64,000 nt of DNA from Coenobita brevimanus. Lineage: Eukaryota; Arthropoda; Malacostraca; Decapoda; Coenobitidae. The notes under the pieces are model-generated. The model ran no database searches, was not told where the DNA came from, and saw only the letters and a program-made list of their open reading frames with translations. The position numbers were made by a program, and so were the translations under genes. Each line of letters opens with the position of its first letter. The stretch's first letter is position 1. Shown piece after piece: positions 34,011 through 45,635 of this stretch. The stretch spans positions 53,295,998 to 53,359,997 of the forward strand of contig CM064671.1 of the NCBI GenBank assembly GCA_032717465.1, given 5' to 3'.

Positions 34011-35340
34011 GAAAAAAATATTGAAATAGAAAAAACTGGATTAGACTGTTCACCTTTTGGCCCGGGAATGTCGGGGACCCATGCTAGTATGTATTTATAA
34101 ACAGGATGTTTCAAAATATTGCCGACAAACATTGACCATAGGTACAGTATGGAGAGATAATCGTATGTCATTAAACCTTATTTGTCAGTGATTTCAAAGT
34201 CATTGTGGTGTAGTCATTATAAATGATTTATCATTATCAATGCTGCAAACTCAGCGACATGTTACAGCCTCTAAATGCAAGTAATGTCTTGGAAATACAT
34301 CAGATGCCCTCTTAAGAGACATTGGTAGGCAACGGAAAAGATAAAATGTAGCATCTTACTCTAGGTAGATCAGAGACGTTGTATGTTAGCAGCATGATAG
34401 CAATCTACCTTATCAACATCAGCTGGCAACATGTTGAGAATTGGGAATGCTTGTTAAAGATCGAAATATTGTTGCCAATGCCGAGGCCAGCCGTCTGAAC
34501 AAAGATATCCCTCTCTCCCTCATACCCCTCACCCCCACCTCCTTCTCTCGATAAATTCTTGGCCCCACTCCAGTGTTCAGTACAGTATGTGTTTCGGGTA
34601 TTGGGTTTACTCCCATACCGAAGCACCTCTATAACATTTCTGTTTGGCATAATCATAACAGTTTCTTTCACAATATGGAACAAAATATAAGATCAGCTGG
34701 TAACAGCATACAGTATGGCTATTTGTTATTTACCTGTCATGACTACAGATACTGTTAATACGGCAGTATTCTCCTGACGTTTGCACAAAGTTCAAAGTTC
34801 CAAATGCCATACTTTTACACCAATGAGACAATGTGTGTTTGCATTATGATACTTGATATCCCTACTATTAATTGTTTTTACTATTACCCTTAACTCTGTA
34901 CGCTAGATTACGAAGGAAATTAAACGTGAGGGCATGAAGTCGGGTGGCGCTTCAAAATGAATACAGAATGCTTACGAAAGCTTATTGTCCTCCTTATTAA
35001 GGAAGTTCTTCATGATTCGATATCCATCATCCGACTGTACCTGAAACTCATGCATAAATCAGTTTCCAAAGACAGTTAAGGATTCAGTAACACAGTATAA
35101 TCAACAGCATCGATGTTTGCAGTTCCGACACCCAGGCAAATCACGAAGGATATGGGGAGTGGGAGGGGAGGGGGAGGTGTTCGGAGGCCGGCCAGAATGA
35201 TTTAACCCTGACTTGGGCTCCATGTAGTATGTTGGTTAAATAATCCTGGTCTCATTCATTACGCATTTGCAGATTACAGTGCACTGAGGTAATTTTGCTT
35301 CTCGTCACTGGAACTGTCCACCCTGAACGTTTGTCTTTAC
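34011..35340. other. Non-coding, nothing recognised
   Basis: No supported gene. Around 34930-35150 a broken peptide (SISIIRLYLKLMHKSVSKDS) could be an N-terminal transposase remnant, too weak to call. Confidence 0.45.
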
Positions 35341-35348
35341 AATTTCTA

Positions 35349-35349
<1 letters not shown>

Positions 35350-35394
<45 letters not shown>
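35350..35394. repeat. (CT)n microsatellite
   Basis: Uninterrupted CT dinucleotides. Confidence 0.97.
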
Positions 35395-35397
<3 letters not shown>

Positions 35398-35539
35398 GAA
35401 ATGACCCAAAACTGCGTGTTCAGCTACACAGAAATTCCAGGAACACCGAACAATTAAAAATTTTGTTTGGGTTCATATCATCATACTGTACATAGGGGTC
35501 TCAATACTTCTTTCATTAAGTGCACAAAAGTAGATTTTT

Positions 35540-35930
35540 TTTGGTGTGTGTGCTATATCTAAGTTATAAGGCGTGATGGGACAGGGGACAGATTTAAAAT
35601 GACAAGAATCAGAGGTGAGGCAGGAGGAGATTTTTAAAGAGAAAAGACTACTGAATCTTGAGGAAGTTTTATAGTGAGAGACATGTGGGACAAAAGAAAG
35701 TTTTAAAATTAGCGGAGAGACGGTGGTGCGGTACAACATTTTCTAAATCATAAAAGACAATGATATGGCAGGAAAAATTAAAAGCTAGAGAGTGGTGGGG
35801 TGGGAGAAATTTTTAAAATGAGAAGAGGCAGTGGTGGGCAGAAGAAAGTTATATGGGAACTGATTATTGGTGAGACAGGAGAAAGATTTACACAGGGAAG
35901 AGAGAGAAAGGTCGTGAATGCATAGTGTTC
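35540..35930 (+). repeat. Purine-rich degenerate repeat
   Basis: Phrases such as gtgggacaaaagaaagtttt, gtgggagaaatttttaaaat and gagacaggagaaagattta recur with loose spacing. No coding signal. Confidence 0.45.
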
Positions 35931-36284
35931 AACAAAGAGGCAAAAAGAACTGGACATGTTACCAATATATCGGAAGAATATGACACATTACCCATAAGTT
36001 TATCATCGCCAGAGATGATTTAACAAGTATTTTCCTTGGCAGACGGCTGCAACGAGTTGCGTTTGGGATACTGTTGTGATACCATCGATGAAATAAATCC
36101 GATTCAAACATTCCCAGGGCCCTAGAAAACAGGAAATGAATTCTAGAGTATAATTATGCATATAGCCTATGGTACTAAAATATATGGAAGTTTCCATGCA
36201 GAGAACCCCACCCTCCAAAAAAGATGTGATGTAATTCACTGTGACAAACGATGCCCTATCGAACATACGTTCTCCTACTTTTTC

Positions 36285-36985
36285 GACAAGAGACTAGCAC
36301 GTAAACCAGTCTCAGCATTCACACCATACCAACCATTTCACTCAACTATTTTCCCACATCGTATCCATCTCATTGACCCATTTTCCTACATAGACCTATT
36401 TCCCCTTTGAACTCATTTCCTCCACGAAGGTATAGTATTTGCAAGTGGATCTATTATCCTCACAGACCAGTTTTCCCCCATAAACTCACTTTCTCCAGTG
36501 GGCGTATTTCTTTCTTGGATATTGTGTACCCAGTGGACCTACTTTTCCATTATAGGCTTGATTTACCTAGTGGATTTACTTTCCCATGGATCTGTTTACC
36601 CTAGGACTCATTTTCCCATCTGTGACATGATTTACACCATTGACCATTTTTTTCCTTCTTGAACCTGTGTTCCTCATAGACCTATAAACCCCTCCATGTA
36701 CAAATTTTCTTCAGGAAACTATTGTTTTCGATGAATGTAATTTAACCAATGGACTTACTTTTCTCTCTATTGGGACAGACCAAATCCTCATATGATAATT
36801 TTTCTCTCACATGTATCTATATCCTCTATAAACCTTGTTTACCCAATCAATCAATGATTCCATTTGGTCCTATTTTGTAATGAACGTATTCCCATTCAAA
36901 ATATATTCTCGCATGGAACTCATCGAATCATGGATCTAAGTACTCCATAGCCCTATTCCCCAGTGAGCCTATTTTCTGCACATCC
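36285..36985 (+). repeat. Degenerate pyrimidine-rich tandem repeat
   Basis: Loosely periodic segments of about 30 bases of the form cagtggacctattttcccat recur more than 15 times with strong divergence. The few open frames have no recognisable content. Confidence 0.5.
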
Positions 36986-37124
36986 ACCAACCAGTGAACA
37001 CGCACTAAAATAATTATTGGCACTCCTTACTTCGATACCCGTCGAAACTATCAGTAGCACAGAAGCCGTGAATACACGGTAAGGGTTGGTACACCTGGTT
37101 CTCCCTACCTCAACCAATCCATAG

Positions 37125-37148
37125 TCTCTCTCTCTCTCTCTCTCTCTC
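37125..37148. repeat. (CT)n microsatellite
   Basis: Short CT tract. Confidence 0.93.
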
Positions 37149-37393
37149 ATTCTGTCTTCAGATATTGTTTAACTCCCATTGCCTTACGTCATGTATTACG
37201 AATAATTCATAGCAATGGACATAAGCTCAAAGGAAGGTCTCAAAGCATTATCCGCTACAAAATATAGAAATCAAAGTGCTATTTGTCTGCTTGGCACCCG
37301 TCATATTCGAGATTACCACCTTAGGATTTTCTTACACGTAATGATACAGTGACAACCACCATTACCATTTTAAGCATGGGCTGATGGCAAACA

Positions 37394-37493
37394 NNNNNNN
37401 NNNNNNNNNNNNNNNNNNNNNNNNNNNNNNNNNNNNNNNNNNNNNNNNNNNNNNNNNNNNNNNNNNNNNNNNNNNNNNNNNNNNNNNNNNNNN
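37394..37493. other. Assembly gap, 100 N
   Basis: Exactly 100 N, the conventional placeholder for a gap of unknown size, so distances across it are not reliable. Confidence 1.
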
Positions 37494-38149
37494 TCATAGA
37501 TACACGATGGAACGTTTTTATAACAGGAAATCAAAACAACAGATGGTAAACAAGAATAAATTGACAGAAATAATGTTCAGATGAAGAATGGGGTTGTATT
37601 TGAAGATATAGCACACAGCAACAGGAAAATGGTTGACCAGGTTGCATACATAAAGTTGTTTGCAGTGTTGGTGCACAGGATTTGTTCTGACTACACAGAC
37701 ATCCAACCATTACCTGTCACACATACATCTCTATCCAATTGAGTGCAAAATCAATACAGTAGGAGGAGAGTGGCAAAATGGTGACTAAGGAAAACAGATC
37801 TTGACCATGCACACAGGAAAATGTTAAAATATTTACATTATAAATGTTACCAAAAGGAGCATGTAGCAATGATTTATTTCTATGAGTGAAAGGGAAATGT
37901 AAAAATATTTTCATTAGTAAAACAACTCGAGAAATAAAAATAAGAGTGTTACCTCAGTGCGTTGGCAGCAATGACAAAGAATGGTGAACACAATCAATGC
38001 TAAGGAAAAGTATCAGGAAGCTTCTAAGACATCAATAATCCAGTGTGAAGCAAAAGAACCAACTAAAGAATCAATGAACCAGACTATAAAAAAGCTGGTT
38101 CATAGCACGAAAACAATATTATATTCTTAAGTTATACATCATTGTTGAT
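37494..38149. other. Non-coding, probable 3' flank of the Penelope-like element
   Basis: AT-rich, no domain recognised on either strand. It follows the decayed endonuclease end of the Penelope-like element on the minus strand. Confidence 0.4.
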
Positions 38150-38765
38150 GATTAATACTTATTTAATGAAAGCTTAACTTTGTGAATGTACAAGGACTCC
38201 AAAATTTGCAGTTCCATCTCTGACAAAGTTGGGTAAGGCAGTGGCGAAGATGCTTTATGAGACAAGCCACTGTGTTTAGACACATGGGTGAGGTTCTAAA
38301 TTTGAGGTCTCTAATATATCCATGCTTGTACAGTGAGTGTACTCAAATATACTCTTTGTTCAGCAATTTGTGGCTTTATATAGTATCTTTACATCGAAAA
38401 TGAGCCTGCATTTAGAAGGATTTAATGACAAATCAGTGAGATTTGAGGATGATACCGCACTTGCATTTTCAAAGCACTGATTTTCTAAAAAATATTCGTA
38501 ACTTCGACGATGACTAAACAAAGCATAATTATACATGATATATCGTATTTAGGCTGTAAAGCGCCTAGTTAGAACCACATAATTTCTGGTTTTAAAACCT
38601 TGCTGCACCTTGCACCTGGCTCCCACCATTTGGTTTCCAGCCCACATTATCTGAGGAAACAAACAAGGTAAAGGTAAATTATTGTCTAAAGTGAAAATTT
38701 ATCTCAGAGAAAGATCATTTCATCATAAAAAGATGTCCAGTCTAAACAAAGTGCATAGCATCTGT
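38150..38765 (-). pseudogene. Penelope-like element, RT tail and GIY-YIG endonuclease remnant
   Basis: On the minus strand, reading away from the LTR, the first codons give RCYALCLDWTSFYDEMIFL. This is the segment that follows the RT domain in Penelope-like proteins, and it continues the frame broken off at 49272. Farther on, with stops and frameshifts, come pieces resembling a GIY-YIG endonuclease: SIFEYTHCTSMDILETSNL, HVSKHSGLSHKASSPLPY and LQILESLYIHKVKLSLNK, which is the usual end of the domain. The endonuclease nicks target DNA for target-primed reverse transcription. Here it is destroyed. Confidence 0.65.
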
Positions 38766-39349
38766 TGTCAGGACTCCATATTATAAATACAATTCATTAT
38801 AGAAAACATGATAGATGGATAGATAGATAGATAGACAGAGCACCAGGCAAGCCTGGGAACGGGATATGAGCTTGCAAATCTAAGTGAAGGAATGTTGACA
38901 ATACACCAGAAGCAGCAAGTCAGGGGATGAGATAGGTAGTGTGTCAGCGAGATAGGCACACGAATAATGCCTAGTGACCATACACACACATACTCACACA
39001 CAGGCTTCTAGAACATTTCAATAACAGTGTAACATACGTGACACGACCCCTCCTACCACCAGAATTTAGGAAGCAGAGCTCAGAAGGAGGTTAGCCATAG
39101 AACCGACAGGTAGTGGAGAGAGTGAACAAGAAGAGGGGTCCAACTAGATTTACTAAGTATATTGTCTCTGTATTATACGCTGCTCAACATAAGACTTTAT
39201 CTGAAGATAATAAATCAAGATCAACTCCCTGTATTCATCTTTAACTCCTCCTGCTGTTCAATTATCAAAATAACAATAAATACTCAAGACTCACCTATTA
39301 CATGAATTAAGAGTTACACCTATTTAAATCAAGGCTACAAAGCCTTTAA
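38766..39349 (+). repeat. 5' LTR
   Basis: Starts TGTCAGGACTCC and ends near GGCTACAAAGCCTTTAA. It is nearly identical to 48693-49271, differing by a GATA-repeat length change, a CA-rich insertion and scattered substitutions. An AATAAA signal lies at about 39210. Confidence 0.9.
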
Positions 39350-39485
39350 TATTAAATGGTGGCAGTCTACGAGCCTACGAGTCTACGAGCCTACGAGCCT
39401 TACACCTATTTAAATCAAGGCTACAAAGCCTTTAATATTAAATGGTGGCAGTCTACGAGCCTACGAGCCTATGATCCTACGAGTC
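39314..39485 (+). repeat. Tandem duplication across LTR end and primer binding site
   Basis: An 86-base unit beginning ttacacctatttaaatcaag and containing the LTR end plus TGGTGGCAGTCTACGAG occurs twice (39314 and 39400). Primer-site-like TGGTGGCAG therefore stands at 39357-39365 and 39443-39451. Confidence 0.9.
39357..39365 (+). promoter_or_regulatory. Primer binding site (tRNA-Leu type, short match)
   Basis: TGGTGGCAG lies 7 bases after the LTR end and matches the first 9 bases of the tRNA-Leu-type site seen in full at 4802-4815. The match then stops, so priming by this tRNA is inference. Confidence 0.5.
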
Positions 39486-40320
39486 TACGTGCCTATGAGT
39501 CTACGTGTCTACGAGCATACAGTAGCAACGACGAATTACAAATAACAAGTCTACAAAACAACTCTATAATCTTCACGCAGCTTCAAGCAGCAGCAAGAAG
39601 AATAAAAAACAAAGCAAGTAAAGGAAAAGAAAGACCAGAGCAACAAGCACACAACATATCTCTCTCACCGCTTTTACCTCCATCGCTGACGCAGAGGTCA
39701 AGACACACAGCAAAACACCAGATCCACATTTATAACGCATCTTACCTTTCCTCACTCAGGTTGCTCGTCGCTACTCAGTTACTCACCACAGCTACCACTG
39801 TGGGAAGCCGACATCACCATGCGAGTTTGCTGACACAGTGCCATGCCAATCAACGTGTGACTGACACCAGGCACTTCTCACCCAGTACTCATTACTCATT
39901 ATTCACATAACTCCTACTCATACACATTTATTTCCACAGTACTGAGTTGGAAATTCGACGTTCTACGATGAGGTTCGCCTGTGACTACAGCTGTTAACCA
40001 CTACATGCACCAGGCCATGGAATTTCCTGAGTAATATCGTCCATCAACACAGCCCTAGAATTATCGAGAGATCTTCATTCAACCCTGCATTTTTCTTCCC
40101 AGATCGACAGTTGCATCGACACGCCTCTCTGATCTGTATCAAGTGGGTGTAATTATACTTACTCATTTCTTCTCAGTGCTAAAATTAGGTATATTCAACT
40201 CCTTTATTTATTTCTATATATACACTTATACACTCACTATCTATCATTTATTACAACTCATTTACTCATCTATTTAGTTAGGACGTAAACAAAAGGCGTA
40301 TTTCATAACACCATACCTTA
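39360..40320 (+). other. Leader region of the env-carrying element
   Basis: Downstream of the primer site comes a short tandem of ~10-base tctacgagcc-like units (39366-39520), then untranslated leader. An open frame through it (39356-39910) has the composition of the repeat and no recognised domain. Confidence 0.6.
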
Positions 40321-40629
40321 ATGACAGGGATATTTTCGCAACCACCCGTGTTAATACCAGATGATACACAATTAGCGCCCACAGCGGATCCACAATTAGG
40401 AAAGCACCAAGGCAACACACCCATTGTACAAACCTCAACACAAACTAAAGATCAAGAAACAAATACGTCAGTTCTATATGATGAGTGGCAAACCCCCTCT
40501 GACGTAGCAAGTGAGGACTTTGTCTCAGACTTGCATACCTATGAAAATGTACTTAACAGGGTTCACTGTTCAGGCCGAACCTATTCCACTATTCCCTCAC
40601 ACAACGATAAACAAGTCCAAGTTAATTAA
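40321..40629 (+). pseudogene. Short ORF before gag
   Basis: A 102-codon frame, rich in Thr, Gln and Asp, ends 11 bases before the gag start and lies in another frame. It could be the N-terminal part of Gag detached by a frameshift or a leader ORF. No domain is recognised. Confidence 0.45.
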
Positions 40630-40640
40630 CAGAGCAAACA

Positions 40641-41759
40641 GTGAAAATGAATAACGCGACCAATACCACGGATCAAACATCCCCACCTCATGTTTATGTT
40701 TATCATGAAGATAAAACTGCCCCAAAATTCTCTGGCACAGAAAAAGATCGTATTGATGTCATTTCATTGGTCAGTCAGTGCGAACAGATCTTTATCAAAA
40801 GACATATAATAGATGAACAAGAGAAAATTGCCATTTTTTCATCTTGTATAAGCCAGGAAAGATGTCCAGCAAGCAATTTACTAAGGTCAGATAAGCTCCT
40901 CAAGACTAAGACATATGATGAATTTAAAACTGAATTTTTGAAGAAATTTTCTGGAGGTATGAACTTCTTACCAGGTATAATTCCAGAATTACATAAGATT
41001 GTAGATCTTGTAAGGGAGCACACTACAAACCATGTACTCAGTGAAATAACTGCTGATGTCTCCACAATCAAAAGAACATTATTAGCTACCTTAGAAAACT
41101 CAAACTGGATAACAGATGATGGAAAGATGTCCCCAGACCTCGTTGTGGACATCATTGGTTATGTAGCTGCCTTGTGTAAATTACCTGATAGGACCCTTAA
41201 GATCGCGTACACCCGAGGCATGTGCTTACTAGATTTAATGAACGAGGTGGAGATGCAGTGCAGTAAAGCAGAGATGATCGACACACACGCACATTCTAGT
41301 AGAATGAGAGTACCTGAGACAGTATCAGCTGTGAAAACATCTACAACGACCCCAAACAGAGAACAAAATCAATCGCGACCCGAAAGCAGGCAGAGCAAAC
41401 AACTGAACATGTTGAGGGTTCGATCACAAACACCAGGCTACAGGCAGTTTTATAAGTTTTCGCGCAGCCCGAGCAGATCTCGCGCCACAAACAACACTAC
41501 ATATGAGAAGTCACCTCGTAGATCACAGTCAAGAGATAGGGCCATTCTATGTCATTACTGTGCAAAACCAGGACACACAAGGAATGAATGCTTTATCAAC
41601 ACAAAAGAGGATAGACAAAAGACACAAGGATTTGGTCCCTACTGTAGGCATCATAGATGCCAAGGGCACTGGACCAGTAACTGCAAAACAGTAGAAAAAA
41701 TTGTTTCTATGTTCAAATTGGGGGAAGACCAAGTCATGACAAAAAACGAACAAACGTAA
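40641..41759 (+). CDS. gag: Gag polyprotein (372 codons, intact frame)
   Basis: The structural protein frame starts at ATG 40641 and ends at TAA 41757-41759. The N-terminal half (KFSGTEKDRIDVISLV, then a helical region with WITDDGKM) is the capsid-like part. It is followed by a basic Arg/Ser-rich stretch (SRSPSRSR). Near residue 303 comes the zinc knuckle CHYCAKPGHTRNEC (CX2CX4HX4C), and near residue 337 a second Cys/His cluster, CRHHRCQGHWTSNC. Gag packages the RNA and forms the particle. The frame overlaps the protease frame with a slippery heptamer just before the stop. Insect errantivirus Gags usually lack zinc knuckles, so this is a difference. It is the only retroviral gene here with an unbroken frame. 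Confidence 0.85.
   Translation: MKMNNATNTTDQTSPPHVYVYHEDKTAPKFSGTEKDRIDVISLVSQCEQIFIKRHIIDEQEKIAIFSSCISQERCPASNLLRSDKLLKTKTYDEFKTEFLKKFSGGMNFLPGIIPELHKIVDLVREHTTNHVLSEITADVSTIKRTLLATLENSNWITDDGKMSPDLVVDIIGYVAALCKLPDRTLKIAYTRGMCLLDLMNEVEMQCSKAEMIDTHAHSSRMRVPETVSAVKTSTTTPNREQNQSRPESRQSKQLNMLRVRSQTPGYRQFYKFSRSPSRSRATNNTTYEKSPRRSQSRDRAILCHYCAKPGHTRNECFINTKEDRQKTQGFGPYCRHHRCQGHWTSNCKTVEKIVSMFKLGEDQVMTKNEQT
41741..41747 (+). promoter_or_regulatory. Slippery heptamer A AAA AAC for -1 frameshifting
   Basis: In the gag frame the codons read acA AAA AAC, the classical retroviral -1 slippery sequence, ten bases before the gag stop codon. The protease frame is in the -1 register and is open from upstream of this point. 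A downstream stimulatory pseudoknot was not worked out. Confidence 0.7.
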
Positions 41760-41761
41760 AG

Positions 41762-42372
41762 AAAAGCAAGTCTACATTTCACATAGGAGGCATGTTGGGA
41801 AATGAGTGTATCTTGATACCAGCTGTATGTGAGGATCAAAACGTTTCCTTATTTATAGACACAGGCTCTCCAGTGAACTTAATAACACAAGAAGAAATAA
41901 ATAGAATTTTTAAAAATAAGAAGAAAGTAACTTTTCTGGAAGAAGCTGATTTAGATTTATATACAGTAGATGAAAAAAAAAAAAACACAGTAAAGGCATG
42001 ATAAGGTTAAATATCAGTTTCACAGAGACTACAAGACCAATCTCTGCATTTTTCTATATCGTTGAAAAGTTAGCAATTAAAGCTCATATGTTACTGGGCT
42101 TAAGATGCATGGGAACAGAGAAAATAACTTTACTTCCACAAATGAATGGAATAGACTATGACAATGAATTCATAGAGGAAATATCATCAGAGCCCTCACC
42201 TATTAGTAAAAGAGAACCAAAAAGAATTGGTAATATTAAAAGCTTAAACAAACATACACAAACAGATGAGTGTATAGATCCACTCACACCACCAGCCCCA
42301 GCCTCCATGATCAGAGACCCAGGTAACAGTACTGATTTATTAGTTTTTCCCGCACATCTCACCAATGATTAA
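41762..42372 (+). pseudogene. pol: Aspartic protease region, frame-broken
   Basis: The frame overlapping gag in the -1 register gives VSLFIDTGSPVNLITQEE, with the aspartic protease active-site motif DTGS. It ends at 42001. In a run of 13 A (41971-41983) the reading shifts, and the second half continues in another frame (MIRLNISFTETTRPISAFF, MLLGLRCMG, the latter resembling the protease ILG-type flap/terminal motif) to a stop at 42372. The A-run length change is the likely lesion or a sequencing error. The enzyme cleaves Gag-Pol precursors. Confidence 0.75.
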
Positions 42373-42463
42373 GTTATACCACCTAATTCCGATATAAAAA
42401 TTACCATAAAGAGCAAATTACGGAATAGTACTGTTCTTGTCTTAGAAGAATTATGTAAAGGGA

Positions 42464-42865
42464 TTGTCAGTAGAGAACGCATTATGTCGGATGAACGACG
42501 AAGGGCAAACTCAGATATTCATAATTAATCACATGAATGGGGAAGTACAGTTGAAAATGGGGACTTGCATAGTTAATACTGAAAAATGTCCCGCCCCTGT
42601 GAAGGAAATAGTTATAGCTGGAGTGACAAGTGAGATAAAATCTACGGATAGAGAAAGGATAAAAGAGAATTTAATTCACTCAGGTGAATTTGATGAAGAA
42701 AATGATTTGTTAACCCTGCTGGAAACACACAGGGACACAGTAGCATTACTTGGAAAACAATTAGGCCGTACTAACCTGATTAATCACAAGAAGAACACCA
42801 CCAATTTTCTTACCAGCCTACCGCATCCCACAATCTCAACGTACACTTGCAAATCAGTATGTTGA
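42464..42865 (+). pseudogene. pol: Pol segment between protease and RT
   Basis: A 133-codon frame (QTQIFIINHMNGEVQLKMG, then DEENDLLTLLETHRDTVALLG) corresponds to the linker and N-terminal RT approach of Ty3/gypsy Pol, where the region reads as FxHxDxFALSxxDLG-like sequence. The last ~25 codons run out of frame, and the expected YR(I/P)PQ segment continues in the RT frame. Confidence 0.6.
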
Positions 42866-43664
42866 TGAAATGTTAAAACTTGGAATTATTGAACCTTCAG
42901 TCTCCCCGTGGAATGCCCCATTATCCTTCATGCCCAAACGAAATGGAGAAATGCGTGCGGTAGTAGATTACCGTAAACTACACAATCACACAGTCCCAGA
43001 CCGATTTCCCATGCCATTGCTAAGCGACGTCCTACAGAATATTGGACCGGAAAATAATGTATTTTCCACAATCGATCTACTAAATGGATATTACCAAATA
43101 CCGGTTGAACAGGAGTCACGTAAATACAATGCCTTTTCCACAAATAGAGGACATTATCAGTATACAAGGATGCCGATGGGACTGAGGACACCCCCAGGCA
43201 CATTCCAGCGTCTTATGAATTGCGTATTGTCCGGAATTTTAGGACAAGGAATATTTGTTTATCTTGACGATATTATAATCGCAACGAAAAATATTACAGA
43301 ACATCTCAAGAAATTAGACTTACTCTTACAAAAGCTTGGTGATGCTGGTTTAAAAATTTAGCTTTCTAAATGCAAATTTTGCTTTAAGGAAATAAATTTC
43401 TTAGGCCACAAATTAAGTTCTAATGGTATTCACACCACTGATGACAAAATACACCCAGTGAGAGATTTTCCTGAACCCACTACGACTAACGAAGTTAGAC
43501 AGTTTTTAGGTCTAGCTGGGTACTATAGGTCATTCGTACCACAATTCTCTCATATAGCCTTTCCTCTATTCCAGCTACTCAAAAAAGATGCTATATTCCA
43601 ATGAGAAGAAGAACAAAAACAAGCATTTAACAATCTAAAAATTAAACTAACAAATGCACCTTGT
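42800..43664 (+). pseudogene. pol: Reverse transcriptase, with internal stops
   Basis: The frame reads QYVDEMLKLGIIEPSVSPWN, PLSFMPKRNGEMRAVVDYRK (catalytic Asp), FPMPLLSDVL, STIDLLNGYYQIPVE, TRMPMGLRTPPGTFQRLMN and VYLDDIIIATKN, with the catalytic box YLDD (commonly YIDD or YVDD). A stop interrupts at 43359-43361 after GDAGLKI. The same frame continues with LSKCKF, FLGHKLSS and FLGLAGYYRSFVPQF to another stop at 43602-43604. The RT domain copies the genomic RNA. Ty3/gypsy affiliation is clear. Confidence 0.88.
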
Positions 43665-44090
43665 TTGGCATATCCGGATTTCATAAAATCATTTATTATC
43701 TGTACAGACGCATCAGTTAAAGGATTAGGGGCTGTACTGATGCAGGAAGATAAAAGAGGAAAGAATCAACCAATTGCATTTGCCAGCAGACAAACAAAAG
43801 GTGCAGAGCAAAATTATTGCACTACAGACTTAGAAGCACTTGCAGTGGTTTTTGCATTACAAAAGTTTCGAGATTTGGTATATGGTTACGAAATACACTT
43901 ATTCACCGACCATAAACCACTAGTGGGTATGTTTAAAGAAAAACTCCTCTCTGGGAGGAGAGCAAGATGGAAATGTACATTCGAAAACTACAATGTACAA
44001 ATTCATTATATACAAGGTAAAATGAACATAGTAGCCAACGCATTATCTAGGAACCCGAACACAATTCAGGTCGCGGCATTAGATCTCTAA
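43665..44090 (+). pseudogene. pol: RNase H domain
   Basis: The same frame as RT continues after its second stop. It holds FIICTDASVKGLGAVLMQED (first Asp), QTKGAEQNYCTTDLEALAVV (Glu) and HLFTDHKPLVGMF (Asp), and ends with RRARWKCTFENYNVQIHYIQ, GKMNIVANALSRN. All catalytic residues are present. A stop falls at 44088-44090, before the integrase, in the same frame. Confidence 0.88.
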
Positions 44091-44100
44091 GGAAATATTC

Positions 44101-45212
44101 CAAACCACGATGATATCGCAAAAGCACAAAGACTTGACCCAATATGGTCTAAAGTTGTATACAAGTTAGAAAGTGGAGATGACATACAATTACCCACTCT
44201 GCATGTACCACTCGAACAATTCACAATAGTCAATAATACTTTACACAAGATCAACCCGAAACAACCAAAACGCCAAAGAAATACTAACCAATTGGTAGTA
44301 CCTAATGACATGATACCCCAGGTATTACGAACGATACACGATAGCCCACATGCAGAACATCCTGGAAAAGATAGGACATTCAAACAAGCGCAGTTGTTAT
44401 ATTACTGGCCAATATTACGAAAAGATATAAACAATCATATAGACAGATGCGAATCATGTGCAAAACACAAAGGATATATAGTTTCACCTGCACCAATGTG
44501 TAATTACCCTGTACCACATCAACCATGGGACGTTGTCGCTGTTGATTTACTCAAGATGCCATTATCATACCAAAATAACCAATACCTATTCATAGCAACG
44601 GATCATTTTTCCCGTTATGTAATTTTAGCTCCAGTTAAAGATAAAACAGCAGAGACAGTAGCAAAGGCAATAACAGATAATGTAATATGTCGCTTTACTA
44701 CCCCAAAGGTACTAATAAGTGATACTGGAGGAGAATTTAATTCTGATATCTTAAAATAAATATGTAAAGAATACAACATCAAAAAGGTTAATGTTTAGCC
44801 TATCACCCAGAATCTAATGGGTTAGTAGAGAGACAAAACAAAAAAGTATTAGATGTGCTACGACACATTCTCAATGAAAATTATGCAAGCTGGGATGATT
44901 GGATTCCCAGAGTAGAAGCCTCAATTAATGAATCTATAAATAAATCCATAGGTGACACACCACATTTCATTATATATGAGACAGATAAAAAAACTACCAT
45001 ATGAGCTCCTAGAAGGTGACAGTCTGCCCATATACAATTACGATGATTACTCTAAACTCCGTTTACGTGAATTCCAGGACATACACAAAAGAGTCAAAAA
45101 ACAATTAACGATGTCCAAGGAAGAAATGACGGAGGCATTTAACAAGAAGGCAAGAGTTTCACCTATCAGCTTAGGAAACATTGTTTACGGTATCATTCAT
45201 ATGAGACAATAA
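44101..45212 (+). pseudogene. pol: Integrase, broken in three pieces
   Basis: Piece 1 (to TAA at 44757-44759) has the HHCC finger (IHDSPHAEHPG...CESCAKH), the first Asp in WDVVAVDLLKMP and the second in LISDTGGEF. After a frame change, YHPESNGLVERQNKKVLDVL brings the catalytic Glu (about 44800-44860). The remainder (NENYASWDDWIPRVEASINE, then KLRLREFQDIHKRVKKQL) runs to 45212. The catalytic triad is therefore all encoded but in separate frames. It normally integrates the cDNA. No chromodomain was seen at the C-terminus. Confidence 0.85.
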
Positions 45213-45635
45213 ATTATCCCCAAAATTTGAGGTCCCATACAGAGTAATTAACATAAAAGCAAACAAAATTTTAAATAAGTCACTGTCTAGTGGCGAAGAA
45301 AAACATGTTCATATTGACCATTTAAAACGAGTTTCAAGGAACTATCCAATAATTATTCAGCCTCGGATACTACCGAACAAGCGAACGTAACTCATGAAAC
45401 GAATCAAGAAAACAACAATAATTTAAAAAATAAATTAAGGTCATATACCAAACAATCAAACATAGGTGCAACTGTTCCAATAGAATCTACAGTACATCAT
45501 TTACGAGATTTAAATATCGATTTAAACTCCTTCTATAAATGAAATAACAATCAACCATAACGCACATAATCACTATCATCGACCACAGCATGACCATATT
45601 AGAAAATTAATAGATTTTTTTGTCGGTAGGTAGCG
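45213..45635 (+). other. Pol-env junction
   Basis: Leftover coding-like sequence of the integrase tail (for example HVHIDHLKRVSRNY, the usual end block) followed by non-coding sequence before the env start. Possible splice acceptor for env mRNA not identified with confidence. Confidence 0.5.

Noticed and set aside
36003..36266. Minus-strand exon after an acceptor-like ctgttttctag near 36130
   Set aside because: The acceptor looks fair, but the peptide has no recognisable content and no matching donor or partner exon was found.
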